The notes: generated by a model from the letters alone, not told the origin. Shown: positions 1-9,082, counted from the stretch's first letter. The stretch is 48,453 bases of DNA from Synechococcales cyanobacterium S06 (GCA_011391125.1 JAABRE010000038.1:1-48453); one strand, 5' to 3'. Numbers and translations are program-made.

Positions 1-774
1 AAGGGTGAAAAATGCATTATCGGTGTCACCTTCACCACTGATTAAAGTATAGGTGAAATTAGGATCAGCATCGGGATCAACGGTAGTTAAACTACCAATT
101 ACTGAATCAATGGGTTGATTTTCCTCAAGGAGATTATTGCTTAAATTAATGTCAGTGGGTTGACTATTTTCATTTACGTCATTAACATTAATGGTAAACA
201 CTTTCTCGAAAGTACCACCGTTTTCGTCATCAGTTTGAACCCGAATCGAATAGCTATTTTTAGTTTCAAAATCAAAGGATTGATTAGCTAAAAGTTGATT
301 ACCATTAAGGGTGAAAACCCCATTATCGGTGTCACCTTCACCACTGACTAAAGTATAGGTAAAATTAGGATCAGCATCGGGATCAACGGTAGAAAATTGC
401 CCTAAGACTGTATCAATGGGGAGATTTTCAGGAACAAGGTCATTGGTTAAAATAATGTCAGTTGGTTGACTATTTTCATTGACATCATTAACATTAATAG
501 TAAACACCTTCTCGAAAGTACCACCATTTCCATCATCAGTTTGAACCCGAAGGGAATAGCTATTTTGAGTCTCAAAATCAAAGGATTGATTAGCTAAAAG
601 TTGATCTCCATTAACGGTGAAAAGTGTATTATCGGTGTCACCTTCACCACTGACTAAAGTATAGGTGAAATTAGGATCAGCATCGGGATCAATGGTAGAA
701 AATTGCCCTAAGACTGTATCAGTGGGGAGATTTTCAGGAACAATATCATTGGTTAAAATAATGTCAGTTGGTTG
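1..774 (-). repeat. Tandem 306-bp coding repeats (cadherin-like domains)
   Basis: Two full units and one partial unit of 306 bp repeat in frame; for example the same AACATTAAT motif recurs at about 184 and 490. Each unit encodes one 102-residue cadherin-like domain with DPDADPNFTYTL and NVNDVNENSQPTDI. DNA identity between units is high, so unit number could vary by recombination. Confidence 0.85.
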
Positions 775-3700
775 AGCATTATCATCATTTTGAATTTCAG
801 CAAAAACAGTTAATTGATCAAGGTTATTCTCAAAACTAGCACCTGATAACTGAGACAGAGTTAAGCTAAAATCTTCATCTAACTCAAATTCGGTATCACC
901 GATAAGTTCAACAGCAATGGTGGCGCTAGTTTCACCTACGGGGATAGTGATTTGTCCCGATGCGGAATTATAGTCAACCGTGGCGATCGCACTTCCGTTT
1001 GTAGTTTGATATGACAGAGTAACATCGGCTTCGGCCGCCAAAGACAGATTAATGGTAAATTCTAGGCTAGTAATACCACTATCACCCTCAATGATACTCA
1101 TATTATTGCTGGTGAGAAGGGGAGTCACAGCTAAAGTTGCGGTACTGATTCTTGTATCAGCAAATTCGATAAACTCCACGTTAGTTATAGTATCTGTACC
1201 TGTACCAACCTTGATCACATTTCCGATTTTATTAACTGGTCCTCTTTCTGCTAAAGTTTCTGTATAAACTACCGTATCAACATGATCACCGCCATCAATA
1301 CGGTTATCACCTGAACCAGGGTAAATGCGATCGTTACCTCCCGCTGCGGAAATTTGATCACTACCATCACCACCTTTAATAGTATTGTCCAAATCATTGG
1401 CAAGGATGTCATCATCACCGTCTCCAGAGTCAACCTCAATTTGAGTAGAAGCGAAACGAAGAGTATCATTTTGAGCGGTTGGCGTTCCCGAACCTTGACC
1501 TCCTGTAATGGTAAAATTAACGGTAGCATTAGGTCGGCCATCATTAAAGACAACTTCCGCAGTAATCAAGTTGACAGGATTAGAAGTGGTGGTTAAACCA
1601 GTAATTGAACCAGTAATGCTCAAACCTTCGGGGGTATCTTTTAAGTCACCAGGTGAGATGGTTTGGATTAAAGTCGCAGGAATGGCATCATTAATGTTGG
1701 TATCTAAATAAAGCTGAATTTCGGTGATTTGATCTTTAGATAGCCCTGAAAGTGCAAATTGGTCTTTCAATTGAGTCGGATCAGGAAGTAAAACGGCATC
1801 CCCTGAGTCGATAATATTTAAGGTATTTAAGTTCGCTCCACCAATGCCAAAGGCTCGAACATCGACTCCTAAATTGTCTAATTGTGTCGCTTCATCATCA
1901 TAAGAACCACTCCCTTGTCCATCTGATAAAAAGTAGGCGACATTAGTAGCACCTGCTGATAAACGGCTAAAAAATTCGACAGCTTTTTGTAAAGGTGCTT
2001 CAAAGTTCGTTCCACCACCAGCAGACAATCCATTGATAGTCGTTTTAGCATCCTCAGCACTAAATGGTCCGACTCTGTTAGCAGAACTCGAAAAGGGAAT
2101 CACCACAAATTGACTGACATCAGCAACACCTTGATCAATTAGATAATTAGTCAGATTAACATAAGCAGATTTTGCTTCTTCTAAGGGTGTACCAGACATA
2201 CTGCCTGACACATCAATAATATAAGCAAAGTTATATTGGATGTTGCCCTGAGTAGAGGAAGATAAAGTTAAAGTAAACTCAGCATTATCTACATAGGAAT
2301 ATGTGGGTAATGTTAAACCAACATTCCCGATCGCCTGATTATTAGAGTCAAGAATATTGGCGGTTTCGGTGTCTTCTGGACCATGTTTTAAAGGTAAGGG
2401 AACAGTGCGATCGTTAAACTGAGCAAATTCAATATTGGTTAAGGTATCTGTACCATCCTTTTGTGTACCTTGAACATGAGATAAAGTGATTGTGCCATTT
2501 TCAGAGATGGAATAATCGTAATTTTCAAATTTATCGGAAAAAATAACAGTATCTTGTCCTTGACGACCATCAAGAATATCATCTCCGATACCACCGATTA
2601 AAATGTCATCACCAAACATACCTACTAAGATGTCATTTCCCTTTCCGCCATCGATAATATCGTTTCCATAATTGACACTATTGAGATCGCCGATAATGCC
2701 ATCATCCCCACCAAAACCGTATATAATATCATCCTGACTGCTTCCAGAGAAGGTATCATTTTGATACATATTCTGTTGGATAGAAAACAATGGACCACTA
2801 ATAATTGAAGTTGCGTGCCATGTATTTTCCCCACTGTCATAATCAACTTCAATTACTCCTTCATGATTTGTACCTATTCCAAATGGAGTAATTGTATCAC
2901 CTTGATTATTATATTTGTCTTTTGCTAAACCTCCAAATATGTTTTGATAGACATCAAGTTTATTGGGAATGCCTACATTCTGCAATAAATCTTCAAAAAC
3001 AAATTGAGTTGCTACATGGGCTTCCTCCACACCAACTGAACCAAGATTAAATTCCAGAATCAAAGAAGAATCAGCACTAGCCGCATAATTATTATCTCCG
3101 CTCAAACCTGTTTCACCAGATAAATCATCGGATACTACCAAAGCAATGGAATTGTCTGAAACATCTTTTAAATCTTTAACAACATCATCAGTATTATTGC
3201 CATCGGTAAGATCAAGATCGTAAGGATTCAGTCCTAATATTTCACTACTTTGAGCAGGAAAAGCCGCATCTAAAGTGATAATGTCTAATATTCTGTCTGG
3301 ATTATCTAGTAATTTATTAGCTTCACTTGCATTGGGATCAGGATTTGGAATCGTATTGAGTATCTCCCCGATCGCCGCCGACATCAAACCACCTAAACTA
3401 TGGCCAATAAGAGTTATTTTTTGATTAATACCCTCTAATTGTTCGGCTACCCATTCAGCAATCGGCTTAATTCTACCCGCAGCATTATAGGGAATCTCAA
3501 TTGGACCAAAAAGAGGATCGGGATTGATCGCCGCTTCACTCCAATCAAGGAAAAGAACTTGATAATAAGGAGATAATTCATCAGCTAACCGACTAATATT
3601 GGCATCATCAGGACAAGCAAAAGTATTATTAGTATTAGGACCTCTCCAACCATGAATCAAAACAACGGTTTCTTTGTCAGTTTGTAGAGTGTCTCCATCA

Positions 3701-5055
3701 TAAGAATAAAGTTTAATATTGTTAAACTCAACTAGATTACCATCGTTATTAAGAGCTTTGATTCGTTGAGATTCAGGTTCGTCAGCACTTCTTGCTAATT
3801 GTGTCCATGTATAAGATTGTGAGCCAGTGAAAATAGTAAAAGGTTGAGTGATAGGTTGTATATATTTTGTTTCAACTGGTATCGTACCCTTATAAACCTC
3901 TATTTTACGGAAATCAATAGAACCCGACAAAGAGTCTTTTTGAATTGGACCAAATTTTTTGTCCACAAAAGCAAAACTACCATCTTCCTCTAGTCTTAAA
4001 TTTGCTCCAAGAACATCGTAACCAATTGAACCGATTGGAGCTAAAGCATAACTATAGGTAATATCTCCTGTAAGTTCATAGGTAACTTCTCCTGTTATTG
4101 AATCTGGAGCATCCATTGGTATAGTAAAATTGAAACTTTCTCCTAAATTTCCTGAATATTCTTGCCCTGCGAAAGAAAATGTTACTTTGACATCATTAGG
4201 ATCAAAGGTAAATTCCTGTACAATACCATAGCCTCCTTCAATAAACAAATCTAAGACAGTGTACTCTGCTTCAAAACCATACTTTTGACCAAGAAATGAA
4301 AAATCAAAGTCAACGTCTTCCTGAAGTACGTCTAATGGTGCTAGAGCTGGTATTTTAGCTAATAATTCTAAAACATTAGTGGAAATGCTAACTAAAGGTT
4401 CTTCCACCGAAACATTAAGAGTTTCAAGGGTTCCGGGGGTACTCATAGATGACCCTGTTTTAGTTTTTTCTTCTCCTTCAGGAAGTGAAAAATTTAATTC
4501 AATATCATCTAGCACACCACCCAACTCAATAGTCTTATCAAAACCAGGTACTATGGTAAATAGTTCTTCGTTTTCATTTTTACCAAAACTAAAACCTTCC
4601 CAAGTTAAATCTCGATCAACAAGTATATCTTTTCCAAACGCATTAACAGAAAGATTAGTAATGCCCCCTGATTCGATATCCGTAATTAGGTAATATTTAA
4701 TATTGCCGAAATTTAAAGATTCTCCAGTAAAGACGGGAGAAGCACTATAATAGTTATTGCCTGTACAGATGGTAAAAGTATTTCCCGATTTAACAGAAGT
4801 GGGAACATTTAAAGTTGTCAAAATGGGATAACTTAGGTCTATATTCCCTAGACTTGGTAAATCTATATCAATTTTACTTCCAAATTCACCACTAAGAGAA
4901 TAATCAAAACTGACACCATTTGAGTTAAAAGTGCCAGATAGATCAATATTTGCTACCTGAACTATGGGAGCTTCTATAAGACTTAAATCTATTCCTGTTA
5001 CTAAGTCCTCAATTTTTAAATCTTGAAAGCCAAAATTTAATTGTACATTTTGCAT
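1..5055 (-). CDS. Giant secreted hydrolase/VWA/RTX/Calx-beta/cadherin protein (3' end outside window)
   Basis: An open frame of 1685 codons runs from an ATG at 5055, preceded by AGGAAAAAG, to the left edge without a stop. There is no Sec signal, which fits type I secretion (inferred). In order I see: a beta-rich N-terminus; a lipase-like alpha/beta hydrolase from about residue 455 to 700 with LIHGW and the elbow GHSLGG (Ser553), and possible Asp596 and His680 partners; glycine/aspartate RTX-type repeats near 765-835; a von Willebrand A domain with the MIDAS motif DVSGS (Asp948, Ser950, Ser952); a second RTX-like patch near 1205-1262; a Calx-beta domain near 1305-1410; then cadherin-like repeats of 102 residues from about 1427. 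It is probably a calcium-dependent surface or extracellular enzyme/adhesin. Domain calls are firm; substrate and export route are inference. Confidence 0.85.
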   Translation of the reverse strand, partial: MQNVQLNFGFQDLKIEDLVTGIDLSLIEAPIVQVANIDLSGTFNSNGVSFDYSLSGEFGSKIDIDLPSLGNIDLSYPILTTLNVPTSVKSGNTFTICTGNNYYSASPVFTGESLNFGNIKYYLITDIESGGITNLSVNAFGKDILVDRDLTWEGFSFGKNENEELFTIVPGFDKTIELGGVLDDIELNFSLPEGEEKTKTGSSMSTPGTLETLNVSVEEPLVSISTNVLELLAKIPALAPLDVLQEDVDFDFSFLGQKYGFEAEYTVLDLFIEGGYGIVQEFTFDPNDVKVTFSFAGQEYSGNLGESFNFTIPMDAPDSITGEVTYELTGDITYSYALAPIGSIGYDVLGANLRLEEDGSFAFVDKKFGPIQKDSLSGSIDFRKIEVYKGTIPVETKYIQPITQPFTIFTGSQSYTWTQLARSADEPESQRIKALNNDGNLVEFNNIKLYSYDGDTLQTDKETVVLIHGWRGPNTNNTFACPDDANISRLADELSPYYQVLFLDWSEAAINPDPLFGPIEIPYNAAGRIKPIAEWVAEQLEGINQKITLIGHSLGGLMSAAIGEILNTIPNPDPNASEANKLLDNPDRILDIITLDAAFPAQSSEILGLNPYDLDLTDGNNTDDVVKDLKDVSDNSIALVVSDDLSGETGLSGDNNYAASADSSLILEFNLGSVGVEEAHVATQFVFEDLLQNVGIPNKLDVYQNIFGGLAKDKYNNQGDTITPFGIGTNHEGVIEVDYDSGENTWHATSIISGPLFSIQQNMYQNDTFSGSSQDDIIYGFGGDDGIIGDLNSVNYGNDIIDGGKGNDILVGMFGDDILIGGIGDDILDGRQGQDTVIFSDKFENYDYSISENGTITLSHVQGTQKDGTDTLTNIEFAQFNDRTVPLPLKHGPEDTETANILDSNNQAIGNVGLTLPTYSYVDNAEFTLTLSSSTQGNIQYNFAYIIDVSGSMSGTPLEEAKSAYVNLTNYLIDQGVADVSQFVVIPFSSSANRVGPFSAEDAKTTINGLSAGGGTNFEAPLQKAVEFFSRLSAGATNVAYFLSDGQGSGSYDDEATQLDNLGVDVRAFGIGGANLNTLNIIDSGDAVLLPDPTQLKDQFALSGLSKDQITEIQLYLDTNINDAIPATLIQTISPGDLKDTPEGLSITGSITGLTTTSNPVNLITAEVVFNDGRPNATVNFTITGGQGSGTPTAQNDTLRFASTQIEVDSGDGDDDILANDLDNTIKGGDGSDQISAAGGNDRIYPGSGDNRIDGGDHVDTVVYTETLAERGPVNKIGNVIKVGTGTDTITNVEFIEFADTRISTATLAVTPLLTSNNMSIIEGDSGITSLEFTINLSLAAEADVTLSYQTTNGSAIATVDYNSASGQITIPVGETSATIAVELIGDTEFELDEDFSLTLSQLSGASFENNLDQLTVFAEIQNDDNAQPTDIILTNDIVPENLPTDTVLGQFSTIDPDADPNFTYTLVSGEGDTDNTLFTVNGDQLLANQSFDFETQNSYSLRVQTDDGNGGTFEKVFTINVNDVNENSQPTDIILTNDLVPENLPIDTVLGQFSTVDPDADPNFTYTLVSGEGDTDNGVFTLNGNQLLANQSFDFETKNSYSIRVQTDDENGGTFEKVFTINVNDVNENSQPTDINLSNNLLEENQPIDSVIGSLTTVDPDADPNFTYTLISGEGDTDNAFFTL

Positions 5056-5078
5056 TGTCTTTTTCCTGTAAAATACTG

Positions 5079-5142
5079 TAAGGTGCGTCACACAGATAAA
5101 TCCTGCAATATTGCCTTATTTTGAAAATGTGACGCACCCTAC
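5079..5142. repeat. GTGCGTCAC palindromic element, copy 1
   Basis: The ends AGGTGCGTCACA and TGTGACGCACCCT form an inverted repeat around a short AT-rich centre. The same ends occur at 5368-5433 and 6072-6134, which makes this a small dispersed MITE- or REP-like family. Confidence 0.8.
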
Positions 5143-5209
5143 GAAATTGTGTTTTCTTGACAATTCTGATTAAAACAGAAAAATTGGTTAATTGCTACCT
5201 TGAAAAACC

Positions 5210-5371
5210 CTGATTTCCTTACCTGTTTTGTTACAAATTATTACAATAATTCCTAGAAAAACCTTTATTTTCTTATTCAAGGCTAGGATGGAATGACTAA
5301 AATTATTGCTATATCTAAATCAGATGGATATTACGAAATTGTTACATTTGAGGGAAAATTTACTCCTGTAG
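5210..5371 (+). pseudogene. Duplicated leader and first 15 codons of a VMAP-HTH/NB-ARC paralogue
   Basis: Positions 5210-5366 match 6849-6989, the upstream region and start of the NB-ARC gene. About 110 bp before the ATG at 5324 are nearly identical. After the ATG the two copies differ mainly by conservative changes in the reading frame, which suggests a second functional paralogue once existed. The copy ends in a TAG supplied by the palindrome starting at 5368. It is now only a gene-start relic. Confidence 0.7.
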
Positions 5372-5433
5372 GGTGCGTCACATTTTTAAGAGAATAATTT
5401 GAACCGATAATTAATCTGTGTGACTCACCCTAC
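5368..5433. repeat. GTGCGTCAC palindromic element, copy 2
   Basis: GTAGGGTGCGTCAC at the left pairs with GTGACTCACCCTAC at the right, with one mismatch. It interrupts the duplicated NB-ARC leader and lies just beyond the stop of the YoeB-like toxin gene. Confidence 0.8.
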
Positions 5434-5437
5434 TTGA

Positions 5438-5698
5438 CTATTCATAATGACTCCACATCCGATATATCTTGATCAATTTTTCTTTTTCTATGACTTCATA
5501 AACTAATCTAGGTTGTTTGTTGATTCTGCGACCGATCAATCCCTTTAGTTCTCCTTTAAGTAATTCATATTCAGGAGGGTATTGATAGGGATCCTGACGT
5601 ATAATTAAAATTAATTTTAAGGTTTTTTGTTTCAAGCCAGATGAAGCTAACTTCTTGGCATCTTTTTGGGCCTGTGTCAGGAAAATTATGTTATACAT
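5438..5698 (-). CDS. YoeB/Txe-type mRNA interferase toxin
   Basis: This is an 86-residue RelE-superfamily protein, the normal size for YoeB/Txe toxins. It has the family layout: an N-terminal strand and helix with AQKDAKK, a central LKGELKGLIGRRIN segment, RLVYEV, and the typical C-terminus YRMWSHYE. Toxins of this family cleave mRNA at the ribosome during stress. I start it at the ATG at 5698, which overlaps the antitoxin stop by one base (TAATG); a TTG two codons upstream is less likely. The overlap implies translational coupling with the antitoxin gene. Family assignment is confident; activity is inferred. Confidence 0.85.
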   Translation of the reverse strand: MYNIIFLTQAQKDAKKLASSGLKQKTLKLILIIRQDPYQYPPEYELLKGELKGLIGRRINKQPRLVYEVIEKEKLIKIYRMWSHYE

Positions 5699-5916
5699 TA
5701 CCAATCTAGTTCATCTAATGTAACCCCATTTTCCATTGGTTCTTTTCGAGCTTCTTTGATACTTTCAACCAGTCCCTCAATTGATCTTAAATATTCATCA
5801 TCACTAATATATTCCGATTCTTCTAAAATTTTTAATTCATGATCGGAAAAACGCTTTAATAAATTCATAAATTGCTCATTAATGCGATCGTCTATTTTCA
5901 GGGTAATTGTTTTCAT
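5698..5916 (-). CDS. Antitoxin of the YoeB-like pair
   Basis: The 72-residue acidic protein begins MKTITLKIDDRINEQF, a ribbon-helix-helix-like DNA-binding start, and ends in a charged tail (TLDELDW) of the kind that wraps a toxin. It lies directly upstream of the YoeB-like toxin and overlaps it by one base. Such antitoxins usually repress their own operon. Assignment rests mainly on position, size and composition. Confidence 0.75.
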   Translation of the reverse strand: MKTITLKIDDRINEQFMNLLKRFSDHELKILEESEYISDDEYLRSIEGLVESIKEARKEPMENGVTLDELDW

Positions 5917-6071
5917 TTTACTAAATGTTTTCTACCAAAAATAATTGATTTTACTAACACTGTCAAGGTGATTTTTTGCTTTGTTAATTTATAATTGTAT
6001 CTCAAAAATAGAATAATATTTGTCCAACCATCAGGCGATCGCCTTAAGATAAAAATATTCGTCCTTAACTT

Positions 6072-6134
6072 GAGGGTGCGTCACATTTTTAAGTTAATAA
6101 TTAACATCATAAATTATCTGTGTGACGCACCCTA
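6072..6134. repeat. GTGCGTCAC palindromic element, copy 3
   Basis: GAGGGTGCGTCACA and TGTGACGCACCCTAC are inverted ends around an AT-rich centre. It lies about 60 bp upstream of the antitoxin gene at 6194. Confidence 0.8.
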
Positions 6135-6193
6135 CTTTACTATAAAAATGTGATATAATATGAACTTGAAGCGTTAAATTTAGTAGTAAAATT

Positions 6194-6442
6194 ATGACTC
6201 AGGCAATTAATAAACCTCTTATTCAAGAAGAAATTTTGTTAGATAAATTTAGAAATCTAACCACTGAAGAACAACAAACTATTTTAGATTTTGTGGAATT
6301 TATGAATAGTAAAAAACAGAAATTATCAGAAAATAAAGAAATTTCTGCTTACGATTTAGCTAAGGAATGGGCTGGTTCTGTAGAAAGTGGGATTGGTGAT
6401 TTATCTACTAATAAAAAGTATCTTCAAGGATTTGGTAAATAA
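6194..6442 (+). CDS. Antitoxin of a VapBC-like pair (DUF2281-like)
   Basis: The 82-residue protein has a helical N-terminus with LTTEEQQTILDFVEFM, as in DUF2281-type antitoxins, and ends in a toxin-binding-like segment (YDLAKEWAGSVESGIGDL). The stop overlaps a following ATG at 6442 (TAATG), as in coupled toxin-antitoxin operons. The toxin gene that should follow is mostly deleted. The antitoxin is therefore probably an orphan. Confidence 0.75.
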   Translation: MTQAINKPLIQEEILLDKFRNLTTEEQQTILDFVEFMNSKKQKLSENKEISAYDLAKEWAGSVESGIGDLSTNKKYLQGFGK

Positions 6443-6583
6443 TGAAACGTGAGCTTATCGTTTGCTTGTTTAGTTAGGATGAGTGAATTAATTAGAGGAA
6501 GTAATGTGTTTACTTTAGATAGTGATTTTATGATTTATCGTCAATATAAAAATCAGGTTATTCCTGTTATTATGCCTGAATAA
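6442..6583 (+). pseudogene. Remnant of a PIN-domain (VapC) toxin
   Basis: The ATG overlapping the antitoxin stop starts only MKRELIVCLFS before a stop. From 6479 a 34-codon frame reads MSELIRGSNV followed by FTLDSDFMIYRQYKN and a proline-rich end, which is the C-terminal strand of a PIN-domain toxin. The body of the toxin is missing, so an internal deletion removed most of the gene. Confidence 0.7.
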
Positions 6584-6603
6584 AAATTATTATATATTTA
6601 ATG

Positions 6604-6845
6604 TGTAGGGTGGGCAGTTTGTGACAATTATTGTTATAGCAATTTTGGCTTAAATGTTATACGATTGATTCCCCCTCTCCCTTTGGGATGAGGGGGTTAG
6701 GGGGTGAGGGGTATATTACAATTAATCTGAAAATACTATAAAAATAATTCAGGTTAATAAGTGTTCACCAACTATTATATTAAGGTGGGCAATGTAGATC
6801 ATTTGTTAATGAGAATCAAAGATTAAAAAGTATTGCCCACCCTAC
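6604..6845. repeat. Cluster of palindromic elements upstream of the NB-ARC gene
   Basis: 6604-6630 carries one end of the GTGGGCA palindrome family. 6637-6739 is a 103-bp G-rich TA-flanked element with ends TAGCAATTTT and GAAAATACTA. 6781-6845 is a complete GTGGGCA palindrome (AAGGTGGGCAA and TTGCCCACCCTA). I see no gene here. Confidence 0.75.
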
Positions 6846-6962
6846 CAACTGATTTCGTTACCTGTTTTGTTACAAATTATTACAATAATTCCTAGAAAAA
6901 CCTTTATTTTCTTATTCAAGGCTAGGATGGAATGACTAAAATTATTGCTATATCTAAATCAG

Positions 6963-8339
6963 ATGAGTGTTACAGAAGTGTTACAACTGATGGAAAATTT
7001 ACTCCAGAAACACGATGGGAAAAATTTTGAAGATTTACATAAAGAGATTATTGCTGGTCTTTTGCAATATAAAACTTATGATGAGATTGCGGAAGGTTTA
7101 AAATATGATCCTGAATATGTGGGAACTGTTAGTCGTGATTTATATAAAATTTTATCTAAGGAATTAAGGGAATTGGGTGAGGAAGAAAAAGTTAAGAAGT
7201 CTAATTTTGTTACCAAAATAGAAAAAATCGCTAATCATTATCAATATAGTTTTCAATCACACAATATTATTCATAATAATAAGATTAATTTCTGTCCTTA
7301 TACTCCTCAAAATTGTCCCCAAGATATTAATAAAACAAATATTACTAATTCCTGTTACCATAATTTAAAATTCGCTCCGAAAATACATAAATTCTGCGAT
7401 CGCCTTTGGGAACTTGACCAATTATCTAAATATATTTGCAATCAGAATATTCCCCTTATTTCAGTATTAGGATTAAGTGGAATTGGGAAAAGTTATTTAG
7501 TCAAAAGATTTATCGACTTAAATATAGATAAATTTGAGGTAATTATTTGGCAAAATCTGAAGGTTTCCAAGGGTTTAGATGAGGTGATTAATGAGGTTTT
7601 GAAAGCTCAGAAATCCGAAGTCTTGAAGACGTCGGATTTTTGTCAATTTTTCGAGATTTTAAGGGAGAAAAAATGCTTAATTATCTTTGATAATGTGGAG
7701 GAATTATTTGCCAGTGGAGACTTTTCTGGACAATTTAAACCCGAATTTTGCGAGTATCAAAACTTCTTTAAAATGATGACCGAAATTGAACATCAAAGTA
7801 GTTTAATTGTAATTAGTCAAGAAAAATGCACCGAAATGAATTCTTTAGACAAAGAATTATACCCTGTTAAATGTTTAGAATTAGCGGGTTTAACTAATAC
7901 TGAACTACTCAGAAATATGGGTTTAAAAGACGAAGATTGCTGGTTAAATTTAGTTAATTTATATCAAGGTAATCCCGTTTATTTACAAGAAATTTGTCTT
8001 TTAATTAGGGATTTTTATGATGGTAAAGTTAGTAACTTTTTAGCAGAAAATACTTTACAAATTACCTCGAATATGCTAGGAAAATTTAACTCATTATTTA
8101 ACCGTTTATCATCCCAAGAAAAAGAGGTAATTTGCGCCATAAATAAGTTAAATAAACCCGTGTCAAGGGACGAATTAAGCTCCTATTTAAACTGGTCATC
8201 TTGGGATTTAATGAATAGTTTAAAATCCCTAAAATCACGGTTTTTATTATTACAAATAAAGAGCCAATTTGATTTATTTCCTGTGTTTAAAAACTATGTC
8301 AACTCTGTTATTGCGCAGGGAGCGCTCCCCCTGCAATAA
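6963..8339 (+). CDS. VMAP-type HTH / NB-ARC STAND ATPase
   Basis: The protein has 458 residues from the ATG at 6963. A TTG start at 6945 is possible, but the family N-terminus matches MSVTEVLQL. Residues 1 to about 85 resemble the vWA-MoxR-associated-protein N-terminal HTH (KTYDEIAEGL). The ATPase follows, with Walker A GLSGIGKS (Lys176) and Walker B CLIIFD (Asp243), then a winged-helix-like segment (SRDELSSYL). No WD40, TPR or effector domain follows, so it is short for a STAND sensor. Related proteins act as signalling or defence switches (family knowledge). Its promoter region is duplicated at 5210. The C-terminal codons lie in a small palindrome at 8314-8336, which may have altered the end. 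Confidence 0.8.
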   Translation: MSVTEVLQLMENLLQKHDGKNFEDLHKEIIAGLLQYKTYDEIAEGLKYDPEYVGTVSRDLYKILSKELRELGEEEKVKKSNFVTKIEKIANHYQYSFQSHNIIHNNKINFCPYTPQNCPQDINKTNITNSCYHNLKFAPKIHKFCDRLWELDQLSKYICNQNIPLISVLGLSGIGKSYLVKRFIDLNIDKFEVIIWQNLKVSKGLDEVINEVLKAQKSEVLKTSDFCQFFEILREKKCLIIFDNVEELFASGDFSGQFKPEFCEYQNFFKMMTEIEHQSSLIVISQEKCTEMNSLDKELYPVKCLELAGLTNTELLRNMGLKDEDCWLNLVNLYQGNPVYLQEICLLIRDFYDGKVSNFLAENTLQITSNMLGKFNSLFNRLSSQEKEVICAINKLNKPVSRDELSSYLNWSSWDLMNSLKSLKSRFLLLQIKSQFDLFPVFKNYVNSVIAQGALPLQ

Positions 8340-8342
8340 TAA

Positions 8343-9023
8343 TTAATTCGGCGCATTAATGTTAGGTTGAGGCACAGAATTAGTAGGAGGTAATGGCACA
8401 CTATTCGGCGTAGTTTCAGTTGGTAATTGGGGATTAGTTGGCATAGTATTTGGTAATTGAGTCGGGTTATTTGGTAAGGAATTAGTATTAGGTAATTGAA
8501 GATTATTCGGAGCTTCTAAATCAGGATTTAAAACCATGGGTTTCTCTGATTCACCGGGTAAAGTAGCTAAAGCAACCCTGTCTCCTCCTACTTCTCTCAG
8601 AGAATCTAATAAGTCAATTACCTTATTATAACTAACATTTCTGGCGGCATTTAAAACAATAACTCCACTGGGATTTAAAACTAAATAACGTCTCAATTCC
8701 TTATTCAAATCATCCCTAGTGATTAGACGTTCTTTTTCCACATAAACCTCACCAAATTCATCTAAACTAACCACTAACATTTCTCGCATTTGGGGAGTCG
8801 CAGTGGTAGCTTTTGGTAAGTCAAGATTAATCGCTTGTTGCCTTGAAAAAGCCACTGCCGCCAGAATAAAAAAAGTAAGAATACAAAAAATAACATCAAT
8901 CAAAGGTAAAATATTAATATTAACTTCTTGATTGCTATTAGCATTATCAACCTTTAAATTAAAAGGTTGTACAGGAGTATGTTTCGGTCTTAAACGATGT
9001 TTAATAAGCTTAGAATTTGCCAT
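8343..9023 (-). CDS. exbD: ExbD/TolR-type proton-channel subunit
   Basis: The 226-residue protein has a short cytoplasmic start, one membrane helix near residues 37-60 with the conserved acidic residue in LPLIDVIFCIL, and a periplasmic domain ending in GDRVALATLP. The last 70 or so residues are a low-complexity proline/asparagine/threonine tail (NSLPNNPTQLP), unusual for ExbD. With ExbB it should convert proton flow into force for outer-membrane transport. It is the downstream gene of the pair, 183 bp after exbB, with a 100-bp mobile repeat in the gap. Confidence 0.9.
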   Translation of the reverse strand: MANSKLIKHRLRPKHTPVQPFNLKVDNANSNQEVNINILPLIDVIFCILTFFILAAVAFSRQQAINLDLPKATTATPQMREMLVVSLDEFGEVYVEKERLITRDDLNKELRRYLVLNPSGVIVLNAARNVSYNKVIDLLDSLREVGGDRVALATLPGESEKPMVLNPDLEAPNNLQLPNTNSLPNNPTQLPNTMPTNPQLPTETTPNSVPLPPTNSVPQPNINAPN

Positions 9024-9082
9024 AATTTTTGATAGTTAATGGTTAATATTTGCTGGTTATTTGCTATTGGTTATTGGTTATA

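Larger units (their letters stand above)
5056..5437. other. Intergenic region with two palindromes and a duplicated gene leader
   Basis: This gap holds a GTGCGTCAC palindrome at 5079-5142, a copy of the leader of the NB-ARC gene at 5210-5366, and another GTGCGTCAC palindrome at 5368-5433. The leader copy ends in a 15-codon ORF at 5324-5371 (MDITKLLHLRENLLL). This matches the first residues of the NB-ARC protein (MSVTEVLQLMENLL) and is then cut off by the second palindrome. Confidence 0.8.

Noticed and set aside
1052-2852. Several open frames opposite or within the giant RTX gene
   Set aside because: They are low-complexity shadows of the long minus-strand coding frame.
5292-5397. Alternative small ORF MTKIIAISKSDGYYEIVT in the duplicated leader
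   Set aside because: The start resembles ParA proteins, but the substitutions between the two copies conserve the other frame (MDITKLL/MSVTEVL), so this frame is a shadow.
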